From Planctomycetaceae bacterium (GTDB lineage: Bacteria; Planctomycetota; Planctomycetia; Pirellulales; Thermoguttaceae), in the NCBI GenBank assembly GCA_031261125.1, contig JAISJZ010000357.1, positions 1 through 12,951 on the forward strand: a stretch of 12,951 nt of DNA, written 5' to 3'. The notes beneath the pieces are model-generated. The model had not been told where the DNA came from. It did not search any database and was given only the letters and a program-made list of their open reading frames with translations. How positions within the stretch are numbered: the first letter of the stretch is position 1; the number at the start of each line of letters is the position of its first letter. The position numbers were made by a program, and so were the translations under genes. This document shows, in pieces, positions 1 to 7,081 of this stretch.

Positions 1-39
1 GTATTGTTTCGGGATCTCAATTTCGTGCGCTTCGGACAT
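1..39 (-). CDS. 5' end of an unknown gene running off the left edge
   Basis: The minus strand has an ATG at 39 that stays open to the edge and encodes MSEAHEIEIPKQY. A GGAAA stretch lies about 9 nt upstream of the ATG and can act as ribosome binding site. A good minus-strand promoter sits 33 nt upstream of the start (positions 79-106). Thirteen residues are too few to name a family. An overlapping ATG in another frame (MENSNV...) stops after 11 codons, so the start at 39 is preferred. The gene is divergent from the AAA ATPase gene. Confidence 0.5.
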   Translation of the reverse strand, partial: MSEAHEIEIPKQY

Positions 40-78
40 TGCTGTTTTCCATCTGTATCTAATTTTTTACAGTTATGC

Positions 79-106
79 ATTATACTTGCTAATTCGATTT
101 CGGCAA
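79..106 (-). promoter_or_regulatory. Promoter of the left-edge minus-strand gene
   Basis: On the minus strand, TTGCCG (101-106, four of six matches to TTGACA) is followed after 16 nt by a perfect TATAAT (79-84). Transcription would begin near 72, giving a leader of about 33 nt before the ATG at 39. The promoter is back to back with that of the AAA gene, so the 145-nt interval is a divergent promoter region. Confidence 0.55.
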
Positions 107-144
107 CTCGTCCTGAATGTAATCCCTTTCGTATTACGGAAAAA

Positions 145-154
145 CCGGTATAAT
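145..154 (+). promoter_or_regulatory. -10 element for the AAA/GntP operon
   Basis: CCGGTATAAT contains a perfect TATAAT at 149-154. No strong -35 lies at the right distance; TTTCGT at 127-132 is the closest. Transcription would start near 161, leaving about 23 nt before the ATG at 184. The CCGG directly before the -10 recurs at two other promoters in the window, with a CGGG variant at a fourth. Confidence 0.5.
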
Positions 155-183
155 GGGCGTTTTTCACAAACACTGCCGGTTCT

Positions 184-1596
184 ATGTTCGTACTTTTCCT
201 CCTTTTCGACATTTTTTTCGCTGTTTATCTGGTTTGCTGCATTTTCCGTCCCGTTATTCAAGAATGGGTTGTTGCCCGATTCGTCCAAGGTGCCCAATCC
301 TATGTTAAACCGGCACTAAAAAAACATTTTGACGGTGCCGATGCCGATGCACTGTACATTGTTTCCCGGTCATTCCAAAAAATGGTGCAAATCGAACTTT
401 ACCGGGAAATTGAAAAGTTTCTCGAAGGAAAAAAAGTTATCCGCGCCAGTGCTATCGAAACGCAGTTCCGCTCTAACCGGCTGAACGACTGCCTTGCCGA
501 CAATCACCGGGAGTTTATGCCGTTGAAGTACAACGAGATTGACATCGGTGAAGAAAAACCGATTCGCTGCTTAAACAACGTCGTCTATCTTTGGTACGAA
601 GGCGATGTACCGATGGCACTGCTGCTGATTCAAGACGGTTCGCCGCCGATGCTGTCCGTTGATATTGCCGTACCGAAACACTGCCAAGCCGGTACGGAAA
701 TCGAGGAAATAATGAAACGGCTTGAAGAGGCAATCAAGGGCAGCGAATCGTACAAACACAAAATCATTTCGTTTGAATCGTCTGTTCACGATTTCGATGT
801 TTCCGAAACAGAAATTAAAGTTCACCGTCTCCGGCAAGTGTTGCGGGAACAACTCATTCTGCCGGAGAAAACGATTGACTTACTCGAACGGAACTTGTTC
901 AATTTTGTCGCGAAGCGGCAGCAGTTGAAAGAACGCGGTTTGCCGACGAAAAAGGGCTTACTGTTTTACGGACCGCCCGGCACCGGTAAAACGTACACCT
1001 TGCATTACATCATCAATCAACTGAAAAAGGAATACACGACGTTTCTCATCACGGCGGAACAGGTGGAAAACCTCGGTATGTACTGTCAACTTGCCCGGCT
1101 GGTGGAACCGGCGATAATCATTTTAGAAGACGTTGACATCATTGCCCGTGAACGCGGACACGTTTTTGAACCGGCACTGAATAAACTGCTCAACGAAATG
1201 GACGGTTTGAAAGAGGATTCCGATTTGATTTTCCTCTTGACTACAAACCGCCCGGATGATTTGGCAGATGCCATCCGCAACCGACCGGGACGGATTGACC
1301 AAGCGATAGAATTTCCGAACCCGGACAAACAGGGACGGATGAAGTTAGCACAACTGTATGCGTGCGGTGTTGAACTGCCGGAAACGGAGGCGGAGAAAAT
1401 TGCTGACCGGACGGAAGGAGCGAGTGCGGCATTTATGAAGGAGTTGCTTCGCCGTTCGACGCAGTTTTTGTTGGAGCGGGACGAAAAGGCGATGAAGTTT
1501 GAGACCGCCGATTGGGAACACGCATTGAAAGAAATGCTGACCGGCAGTACATTCGGCGTACTGCAACTCGGCGAAGAAGATAAGTTTATGCTGTAA
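184..1596 (+). CDS. Membrane-anchored AAA+ ATPase, BCS1-like
   Basis: This 470-residue protein has one AAA module in its C-terminal half and a hydrophobic N-terminal segment (residues 1-24) that should anchor it in the inner membrane. Visible motifs are Walker A GPPGTGKT (263-270), Walker B IIILEDVD (311-318), sensor 1 Asn355 in LLTTNRPDD, and the arginine fingers Arg367 and Arg370 in NRPGRID. The order Glu-Asp in Walker B, instead of Asp-Glu, together with an N-terminal membrane segment and a novel middle domain (about 40-230), recalls mitochondrial BCS1. The sensor and arginine-finger region reads more like FtsH/CDC48. There is no C-terminal HExxH, so it is not the FtsH protease. The role is probably ATP-driven remodelling or translocation of protein at the membrane; the substrate is unknown. 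The start at 184 has no clear Shine-Dalgarno but suits the promoter at 149-154. The GntP permease gene follows after 12 nt and is probably co-transcribed. Confidence 0.85.
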   Translation: MFVLFLLFDIFFAVYLVCCIFRPVIQEWVVARFVQGAQSYVKPALKKHFDGADADALYIVSRSFQKMVQIELYREIEKFLEGKKVIRASAIETQFRSNRLNDCLADNHREFMPLKYNEIDIGEEKPIRCLNNVVYLWYEGDVPMALLLIQDGSPPMLSVDIAVPKHCQAGTEIEEIMKRLEEAIKGSESYKHKIISFESSVHDFDVSETEIKVHRLRQVLREQLILPEKTIDLLERNLFNFVAKRQQLKERGLPTKKGLLFYGPPGTGKTYTLHYIINQLKKEYTTFLITAEQVENLGMYCQLARLVEPAIIILEDVDIIARERGHVFEPALNKLLNEMDGLKEDSDLIFLLTTNRPDDLADAIRNRPGRIDQAIEFPNPDKQGRMKLAQLYACGVELPETEAEKIADRTEGASAAFMKELLRRSTQFLLERDEKAMKFETADWEHALKEMLTGSTFGVLQLGEEDKFML

Positions 1597-1597
1597 C

Positions 1598-1604
1598 GGG
1601 AGGA
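1598..1604 (+). promoter_or_regulatory. Shine-Dalgarno site of the GntP permease gene
   Basis: GGGAGGA lies directly after the AAA stop codon and four nucleotides before the ATG at 1609. It is the clearest ribosome binding site in the window, fixes the start of the permease, and supports translation from a shared AAA/GntP mRNA. Confidence 0.75.
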
Positions 1605-1608
1605 CGTA

Positions 1609-3030
1609 ATGCTTGACCCGCTTATTATTCTTTTGGCTGGCGTACTGACGGTTCTGGGAATGATTACCGTTCTGCGGGTCAATGCGCTTTTGTCGCTCTT
1701 GTCCGCCGCTTTCGTTGTCAGTTTCCTTACACCGCTCGAACCGGGACAAGCGTGGAATGTCAATGTTCAGAACGTCAGCGATGCGTTCGGTAAAACAGCC
1801 GGCAGTATCGGCGTTCTGATTGTAATGGGTGCTGTCATCGGCAAGTGTATGCTCGACAGCGGTTCTGCCGACCGCATTATCCGTTTTTTGATGTCGCTGT
1901 TCGGCGAACGGCTTATTTCCGTTGCGCTTATCAGCAGCGGGTACATTCTGTCGATACCGGTGTTTTATGATACCACGTTTTACCTTCTCGTTCCGATCGC
2001 CCGAAGCGTGTATAAGACCATTCGGAAAAATTACATACTCTACTTGACCGCTATCGGTTTCGGAGCAACACTATCTCACACGCTCATTCCGCCGACACCG
2101 GGACCGTTGCTCGTCGCCGGTGAGTTGAAAATCCCGCTCGGCAATGTAATGCTCGTTTCACTGTTGGTCGGAACCTGTACCGTACCGTTTGCTCTGGGCA
2201 TTGCGTTTCTGGTGAACCGAATTTTACCGAACCCGGAAATTCATTTTGAAGACGAACAGAGAGAGAATCCCGCACCGCCGGTGCCGGGGGGAACATTGCC
2301 TTCTCTCTTTGCGGCATTTATACCAATATTGCTGCCGGTGTTTTTGATTGCCGTTCAAACAACCGTCGAAATGCTTGAAAAAGGAAAAATTCTTGTTTGG
2401 TCGGACAGCACGCTGATTCTCCGTAACGCTATCAACCTCTTCGGTAACGCCCAAGTGGCGTTGATCCTCGCCGCCGTTGCCGCTATGACGGTTTTGTACC
2501 GGCATTGCAAACTTTCGCTGCGGAAATTGGAACAGCATATCGAACCGGCGATTATCAGTGCGGGTATGATTGTTCTCATCACCGCGGCGGGCGGGGCGTT
2601 CGGTAAAATGCTGCAACAAGCAAAAATCGGCGAGAGGATTCAAGACCTTTTCAAGTCGGAACAAGGTTTAACAGGCATAGTGCTGCTTTTGCTGGCGTTC
2701 GGCGTTGCGGCAATGCTCAAGACGGCACAAGGTTCCAGCACAACGGCGATGATAACAACGGCGGGCATTTTCTCCGGTATCTTGTTTGCCGAGAACGCCC
2801 CGGAACTGCCGTACAACACAGCATACGTTGCCGTCTGTGTCGGTTTGGGTTCCTGCGTGACCGGCTGGATGAACGACAGTGGTTTTTGGCTTTTTTGCCG
2901 GATGGGCGGTGTGAAAGAGACCGACGCATTGAAAACGTGGACGTTCGGTCTCGTGCTGCTCGGCTGTTCCGGTTTAGTTATCGCGCTGATATTCAGTCAG
3001 ATATTGCCGCTGACTTCACTGCCGGAATAA
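1609..3030 (+). CDS. GntP-family permease (gluconate/organic acid:H+ symporter type)
   Basis: This is a 473-residue integral membrane protein, slightly longer than the usual 440-450 of GntP permeases, with about a dozen hydrophobic segments. The family signature is clear. An SGSADRI stretch near residues 84-90 is followed by IPVFYDTTF (116-124) and by the hallmark HTLIPPTPGP (157-166). The C-terminal half has the GSSTTAMITTAGI segment. A charged loop near residues 208-226 divides the two halves. Members import gluconate, glycerate, D-serine or related hydroxy acids with protons. No sugar-acid kinase, dehydratase or GntR regulator is nearby, so the substrate cannot be deduced. It is probably co-transcribed with the upstream AAA gene. 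It converges with the small minus-strand gene after a 30-nt gap (3031-3060) that contains only a weak 4-bp stem (3034-3046), not a convincing terminator. Confidence 0.9.
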   Translation: MLDPLIILLAGVLTVLGMITVLRVNALLSLLSAAFVVSFLTPLEPGQAWNVNVQNVSDAFGKTAGSIGVLIVMGAVIGKCMLDSGSADRIIRFLMSLFGERLISVALISSGYILSIPVFYDTTFYLLVPIARSVYKTIRKNYILYLTAIGFGATLSHTLIPPTPGPLLVAGELKIPLGNVMLVSLLVGTCTVPFALGIAFLVNRILPNPEIHFEDEQRENPAPPVPGGTLPSLFAAFIPILLPVFLIAVQTTVEMLEKGKILVWSDSTLILRNAINLFGNAQVALILAAVAAMTVLYRHCKLSLRKLEQHIEPAIISAGMIVLITAAGGAFGKMLQQAKIGERIQDLFKSEQGLTGIVLLLLAFGVAAMLKTAQGSSTTAMITTAGIFSGILFAENAPELPYNTAYVAVCVGLGSCVTGWMNDSGFWLFCRMGGVKETDALKTWTFGLVLLGCSGLVIALIFSQILPLTSLPE

Positions 3031-3060
3031 CCAACGGTTCTGCCGTAGAGAGAAGGAAAT

Positions 3061-3384
3061 TTACCAACCGATGACCATATTGGACTCGACGGCTTTCTTT
3101 GCTTGTTCCAAGTCGGTACCGGTCTGCTGCATATAGAGCCGAATGGCGTGAACTTTATCGCCGGATGCTTTTGCTAAACAATCCCTTGCCGTGTCGCACG
3201 GGTCGGTGTTGCCGTTGATGCCCAGTGCTGCTTTGGAAATAACCCACGCATCCCGCGGACGTTTCGTGATGCGGATTGCCTCTTCACTTGGGTAATACTT
3301 ATAAAGGGTGCTTCTTGCTCCTTCTTCGTTGTCTGCCCAAGCGATGACGATGTGCGACGGAGTTTCAATTTCAAACAGTGCCAT
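3061..3384 (-). CDS. Small protein with a C-terminal ribosomal L7/L12-like motif
   Basis: A 107-residue protein starting MALFEIETPS. Its N-terminal part (about 1-50) is predicted alpha/beta and not recognised. Residues 77-100 read KVHAIRLYMQQTGTDLEQAKKAVE in two pieces: KVHAIRLYMQQTG, then TDLEQAKKAVE. This matches the helix-turn-helix of the ribosomal L7/L12 C-terminal domain (pattern K-I-x-x-I-K-x-x-R-x-x-T-G-L-x-L-K-E-A-K-x-x-V-E). In L7/L12 that surface contacts translation factors. Here the ribosome-binding N-terminal domain is absent, so this is not the stalk protein. The frame extends upstream to a TTG at 3462, but a good promoter at 3423-3451 lies inside that extension, so the ATG at 3384 is preferred. 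It follows the lipoprotein gene on the same strand. The function is unknown. Confidence 0.75.
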   Translation of the reverse strand: MALFEIETPSHIVIAWADNEEGARSTLYKYYPSEEAIRITKRPRDAWVISKAALGINGNTDPCDTARDCLAKASGDKVHAIRLYMQQTGTDLEQAKKAVESNMVIGW

Positions 3385-3422
3385 AGTCGGTGAACGGGGT
3401 AAAAGGTTCCGGGAAAAGTCCC

Positions 3423-3451
3423 ATTGTACCCGAATTTTTCTTGTTTGAAAA
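3423..3451 (-). promoter_or_regulatory. Promoter of the L7/L12-like small gene
   Basis: On the minus strand, TTTTCA (3446-3451) is followed after 17 nt by TACAAT (3423-3428). The element reads CGGGTACAATGGG, close to CCGGTATAATGGG at the AAA promoter. Transcription would start near 3416, about 32 nt before the ATG at 3384. The promoter lies between the lipoprotein stop codon and the small gene, which allows independent expression. Confidence 0.5.
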
Positions 3452-3465
3452 GACCGGCACAACGA

Positions 3466-5610
3466 CTACGGCACAACGGTCAACGGCGGCGTTTTGTCAA
3501 CGAGCAGGTTATTCACAAACACCTGTCCGGTAATTTGATAACCTTGCCGGGGTAAATCGGGATACTCCAAATGCAGCGTTGCCGTCTGTTTTGCCGCTAA
3601 TACCGGAATATCCAAAACGACAATGTTCTCCTTGTTGTACTGCACCGCTTCGCCGGGATTTGCCGCTGCCCGCAGTGTTCTCCGCGCAAACTCCGGCGGC
3701 AAACTTATCTGGAGCCGGACATTCCGCTTGTCCGTTGTACCCGTATTTTCCGCAGTGAAATAGAACTCAAACGGTTTGCCGGTTGCCGGTTTTGGTGTAT
3801 CCAACCGTAAATTCAGTTTCAATCCCGATGCCGGAATACCCGGCACCGGCGGCGGATTAACCGGATTCTGCGTTTCAGGTTTCGGCGCATAAACCGATGC
3901 TCCGTTTTGCGGATTATTTAACGAACCGGGAACTTTGTTGTCCGGGAATGTTGTTGCCGGTGTTGAGGGAATCGTCGACACCGCGTTTGCCGTATCCGGC
4001 TGTTTCGGCGGCGGAGTTTGTCCGGTTGTCGTTGACGGCAAGACCGGCTGGGTTCCCTGCGGATAAAACCACGCCTTCGGAAAAATATCACCGCTAACAT
4101 TGCCAGCCCGCAGAATTACTTGAAACGCTGCCGTTCCCTGCGGCAGAACTTCAACATTCCACAGTACCGAACCGCCGTCCAACTGTCCCGCAGGGGTACT
4201 GTTGATATAGGTGGCTAACGGCGGAACCTCCATAACGAGAATTCCTTTGCCGACGGTGCCGGTTGAATTCTTCAACGTGATGGTGTAAGGAATATCCTGT
4301 CCGCGGCGGACGCTGCTTGGTCCCGTAATGACCGGACGGATGCCCGCACTGCCTGACCACGTTTGCCGAATCGTTTCGCTGCCGACGGTAACACGGCGGT
4401 CAGAACCGTCAACGCCCGCCGGTCGAATGATTTGCACCGAAATCGTATTCGTTCCCGTTGTCAATTCTTTCGGAATTAACTGCACCGATGCCTGACCGGA
4501 AATATCCGTTTCGACTTCTTCGATTTGATAATTGGAACTTCCGAAACCGGCGGCGGGACCGTTGAGAATTTCGTACCGGACAATCCAGCCCTTCCGCGGC
4601 TGTCCGTTCGTTTGCCGCAACAACGTTGTCGTCAAAACCCGGCTTTCCCCGACAGGAGCAATCGGCAAACGCGGCAACACCCATTGCGCATCGACCCAAT
4701 GAATAATACCGGCATCAGTGCGTTTTGCCCAATCTCCCATATTCGGGGCAAACGCCGTAATGTGCGATGTCCCCTCCCGCATCGAATTGACGGAAATCCA
4801 CGTCTGCCCCTTCAATAAATGTAAGTCATCTTTCGTATCCGTCGTTCCCCGGTCAATCGTTTGATACAGTTGACTCGTTTTTGTTACGGCAAAGCGGTCG
4901 GTGATTTTCTTTGCCCGAACATAATCGAAGTGCAGCGGGTCGCAAATCGAGCCGGGGTCGAACTGTTCCAGCACCCCTGCCCCTTCAAGCGTCCATTCAA
5001 CTTTTTCGTTGGTAATCAAATGGTCACCGGTACCGAGATAACTGGCAACGAGAATGACTTCGGAACCGACGGGGGCGATTTGTTCCCGCGGGGTCATCAG
5101 CAAACAGGGACCTTCAATCGGCTGTGTCGGCAGAGCATAACCGCCGGTTTCCTCAAACACGCGGCGTGTTTCGTTCGCCGGCGTTTGAACGATAGCGGTG
5201 TTAATACCGCGGGATGTGTTACCGAGAATCGTGGCGGTCGAACCGTAAACACCGGGAAGGGTGCCGCCGTTTGCGCCCAAATTTCCCGGCAGTGTTGCTG
5301 GAGTTGACAAGCGGGAATCTGTGATTCCCGCTGTTTCCGGTTGATATACTGTTGCCGGTTGATTCGGCGGCGTTGCCGACTGTGTCTGCGGCGGTATTGC
5401 AACGCTGGGTTTTACCGCTTCTTTCCTTTTCAACGGACAACTGTCCGGCAGCAAATTGTTTAACGGACAGGATTCAAATAGCCGTTCGCCATAGGGGTCG
5501 AGACCGCTGCGGGGCAGCGATTGGCAGCCGATCAAGGCGCAGACGGTTCCCAGTCCTGCAAACAGCAGAACAAAAATTGGAACCGGATTGTGCTTGATAA
5601 ACGGCTTCAT
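3466..5610 (-). CDS. Ig-like repeat lipoprotein (DUF11/CARDB-type)
   Basis: A 714-residue exported protein. From the ATG at 5610 it has a basic start, a hydrophobic core (residues 11-27) and the lipobox LIGC with Cys29, so it should be a signal-peptidase-II lipoprotein. Residues 50-120 are rich in Pro, Thr, Ala and Gly, a likely flexible spacer. Residues 170-310 form a beta-rich region. About 315-397 resembles a bacterial Ig-like (Big-1) domain with ISGQASVQL. About 424-505 resembles a DUF11 domain (RRGQDIPYTITLKNSTG). A second Pro-rich linker spans about 515-595. A second DUF11/CARDB-like domain covers 597-714 (PFEFYFTAENTGTTDKRNV). Such proteins are common in planctomycete envelopes; their partners are unknown. 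A start 12 codons earlier (5646) is possible, but it would put MFSRAVCRRCLT before the signal peptide, which is less usual. Neither start has a good Shine-Dalgarno site. Confidence 0.8.
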   Translation of the reverse strand: MKPFIKHNPVPIFVLLFAGLGTVCALIGCQSLPRSGLDPYGERLFESCPLNNLLPDSCPLKRKEAVKPSVAIPPQTQSATPPNQPATVYQPETAGITDSRLSTPATLPGNLGANGGTLPGVYGSTATILGNTSRGINTAIVQTPANETRRVFEETGGYALPTQPIEGPCLLMTPREQIAPVGSEVILVASYLGTGDHLITNEKVEWTLEGAGVLEQFDPGSICDPLHFDYVRAKKITDRFAVTKTSQLYQTIDRGTTDTKDDLHLLKGQTWISVNSMREGTSHITAFAPNMGDWAKRTDAGIIHWVDAQWVLPRLPIAPVGESRVLTTTLLRQTNGQPRKGWIVRYEILNGPAAGFGSSNYQIEEVETDISGQASVQLIPKELTTGTNTISVQIIRPAGVDGSDRRVTVGSETIRQTWSGSAGIRPVITGPSSVRRGQDIPYTITLKNSTGTVGKGILVMEVPPLATYINSTPAGQLDGGSVLWNVEVLPQGTAAFQVILRAGNVSGDIFPKAWFYPQGTQPVLPSTTTGQTPPPKQPDTANAVSTIPSTPATTFPDNKVPGSLNNPQNGASVYAPKPETQNPVNPPPVPGIPASGLKLNLRLDTPKPATGKPFEFYFTAENTGTTDKRNVRLQISLPPEFARRTLRAAANPGEAVQYNKENIVVLDIPVLAAKQTATLHLEYPDLPRQGYQITGQVFVNNLLVDKTPPLTVVP

Positions 5611-5718
5611 TGTTAGACACCGGCGGCAAACCGCTCGGCTGAACATTGCGCAAAAACGGAACCCTCCGCACTAGGATAGGTTAAAAATGGAACGGAGAGT
5701 AAAAAGTTGCGGATTTCG

Positions 5719-5766
5719 TTGACTTTTCAATCAGCAGAAAATCAGCAGAACCGGTATAGATACAAT
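5719..5766 (+). promoter_or_regulatory. Promoter region with 11-bp tandem duplication, upstream of the pseudopilin gene
   Basis: TTGACTTTTC (5719-5728) equals the -35 region of the dikinase promoter. It is followed by two perfect tandem copies of AATCAGCAGAA (5729-5739 and 5740-5750), then CCGGTATAGAT and TACAAT (5761-5766). With both copies the gap from TTGACT to TATAGA (5755-5760) is 30 nt; with one copy it would be 19. A second possible promoter, TTGACA (5769-5774) with GACAAT (5792-5797) at 17-nt spacing, lies just downstream and would suit the ATG at 5834. Confidence 0.4.
5729..5750. repeat. Perfect 11-bp tandem repeat
   Basis: AATCAGCAGAA occurs twice head to tail with no mismatch. The unit is close to one turn of the DNA helix and lies between the -35-like and -10-like elements of the pseudopilin promoter region. 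Confidence 0.9.
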
Positions 5767-5785
5767 AATTGACAATGGGCAACGG

Positions 5786-5829
5786 ATGGTGGACAATGAA
5801 CGGTCATCCATCATTCATTATCTATCCAT
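5786..5829. repeat. Imperfect inverted repeat upstream of the pseudopilin
   Basis: The left arm ATGGTGGACAATGAA (5786-5800) pairs with the right arm TTCATTATCTATCCAT (5814-5829), with a few mismatches and a 13-nt loop. Together with the ATTGACAATGG stretch just before it (5768-5778), it resembles the short palindromic intergenic repeats found scattered in many genomes. That wider relationship is an impression, not tested here. It ends five nucleotides before the preferred pseudopilin start. Confidence 0.55.
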
Positions 5830-5833
5830 TTTG

Positions 5834-6271
5834 ATGATTGCCGTTCCCCACACAAGAGTTTGCAAACGCCGGGGCGTGTATCTTGCCGATGTTGCCGTCG
5901 GTATCGTTCTTATCGGGGCGGCAATGTTCACTTTGACGCAAACGGTGTTCTTTCTTGCCGACCACCGCGGCAGTCAACGTCAGAAACAGGCGGCAGTTGA
6001 TTTACTGCTTAACCTTTCAGAAACGCTCGGCATCGAAGCACTGCTGTTAGACCAACCGGAATCGACGGAATACAAAGGCAAAATCAAGTCGGCAGAAACA
6101 TTGACCGCCAATTCTCTGCCGGGCGGTAAGTTGAAAATCGAAGTGCTGCCGGTGAAAAACGATGACGTAAAAATCGTCCGTTTGACGGTTTCGTGGGATG
6201 CCGGTCAACAGCGTCCCTGCCGGGAACTTGAATTTCTCCGTGCGGTTCCGCAACAGATTTTTAACAGATAA
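5834..6271 (+). CDS. Divergent type II secretion/type IV pseudopilin-like protein
   Basis: A 145-residue protein with a short basic leader (TRVCKRRG, Gly14) followed directly by a hydrophobic helix, VYLADVAVGIVLIGAAMF. That is the architecture of a prepilin cleaved after Gly14 by prepilin peptidase. The residue at +5 of the mature protein is Asp19 instead of the nearly invariant Glu. The rest (about 40-145) is a small soluble domain with a central helix and C-terminal beta strands (LKIEVLPV, VKIVRLTVSW), as in minor pseudopilins such as GspI. An upstream ATG at 5786 would add 16 residues, but it falls inside an inverted repeat, so 5834 is preferred. No other secretion or pilus gene is nearby. 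The next gene begins 33 nt downstream and may be co-transcribed. The alternative is an unrelated single-pass membrane protein. Confidence 0.65.
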   Translation: MIAVPHTRVCKRRGVYLADVAVGIVLIGAAMFTLTQTVFFLADHRGSQRQKQAAVDLLLNLSETLGIEALLLDQPESTEYKGKIKSAETLTANSLPGGKLKIEVLPVKNDDVKIVRLTVSWDAGQQRPCRELEFLRAVPQQIFNR

Positions 6272-6304
6272 GCAAGAGTAGTTAAGGACAGGATTTTAAG
6301 TAAA

Positions 6305-7081
6305 ATGGGAAATGTTCATCACGATACCAATGGTTCGGATTTGGAGGATAATTATCAATTTACGAAAGCATATCCGACGGATAAACTGCCGCTGTTAATG
6401 AAATTCCGCGGAACGAATCCTTTGTACGCCTTGTTTCTGCTGAAACATTTAGGATTTGCGGACAGAGCGGAACAGATTCAGGCGTTCGAGAGTTTGCTGG
6501 AAATGCCGCCGTCAATGGGACCGGATGTCCGCGTTCCGAAACAGGACGTTTTGCCGAACGGTCCGCTATCAACCGACCGGCTCGACCCGCTGCTGCTGGA
6601 ATTGGGCTTGGCAAGCGTTGCCGAACTGGTGCCGAAGACCGAAGAAGAAATCGAAGCGGAGTGGCAGGAACGGCGGCGGTTCGGCGGGTTGGGCTATGTC
6701 GAAGAAGAGCGGGTTTATGTCATTCCTCTTGCTGAAAAGTTGAAACGTCTTTTTCACTTTGAATATCCGACGGTGAGTGTTACCGTCAATCCGGTTTGGG
6801 CAGCCGGCGAACTGCTGCTGGAATTCAACGGGGATTTCAACGGGTACATTGTTGCCCGGTCGCTGCAAAAGCAGGAAGGGATTATTTTCCGGCATCTTTT
6901 ACGGTTAATCCTTCTGCTGGGCGAATTCGCTGAAATGCCGCCTGCCGACGGTCCGTTCGATGTTTGGAAGGCGAACCTGAACGAAATGATTGAGCAGTTG
7001 ACGAAGTGCTGCACCGAAGTTGACCCGCAAAGTACACAAGAATATCTGGAATGGGCAAAAGAAAACGCGGAGAATTATTAG
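6305..7081 (+). CDS. Conserved-looking hypothetical protein, 258 residues
   Basis: Not recognised with confidence. It has no signal peptide and no membrane span, so it should be cytoplasmic. It is predicted mostly helical: a segment FRGTNPLYALFLLKHLGF (34-51), an acidic and charged stretch (110-137, TEEEIEAEWQERRR), then LQKQEGIIFRHLLRLILL (187-204), an amphipathic helix pair. The last segment faintly resembles the C-terminal regions of Ski2-like helicases, but all helicase motifs are missing, so I do not assign it. An AGGA (6290-6293) lies 11 nt before the ATG. It follows the pseudopilin gene closely. Its TAG stop (7079-7081) overlaps the TAA stop of the convergent protease gene. Confidence 0.7.
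   Translation: MGNVHHDTNGSDLEDNYQFTKAYPTDKLPLLMKFRGTNPLYALFLLKHLGFADRAEQIQAFESLLEMPPSMGPDVRVPKQDVLPNGPLSTDRLDPLLLELGLASVAELVPKTEEEIEAEWQERRRFGGLGYVEEERVYVIPLAEKLKRLFHFEYPTVSVTVNPVWAAGELLLEFNGDFNGYIVARSLQKQEGIIFRHLLRLILLLGEFAEMPPADGPFDVWKANLNEMIEQLTKCCTEVDPQSTQEYLEWAKENAENY

Noticed and set aside
184..1596. FtsH protease
   Set aside because: The AAA motifs fit, but the protein ends soon after the AAA lid and has no HExxH zinc protease domain.
1086..1763. 225-codon minus-strand open frame opposite the AAA and GntP genes
   Set aside because: It is Ser/Arg-rich, spans two well-supported plus-strand genes, and shows no domain. It is a shadow of their codon pattern.
3031..3060. Possible terminator between the GntP and L7/L12-like genes
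   Set aside because: The only stem, ACGG/CCGT, is 4 bp long with no T-run.
4861..5307. 148-codon plus-strand open frame within the lipoprotein gene
   Set aside because: No start signal and no domain; it is antisense to a coherent exported protein.
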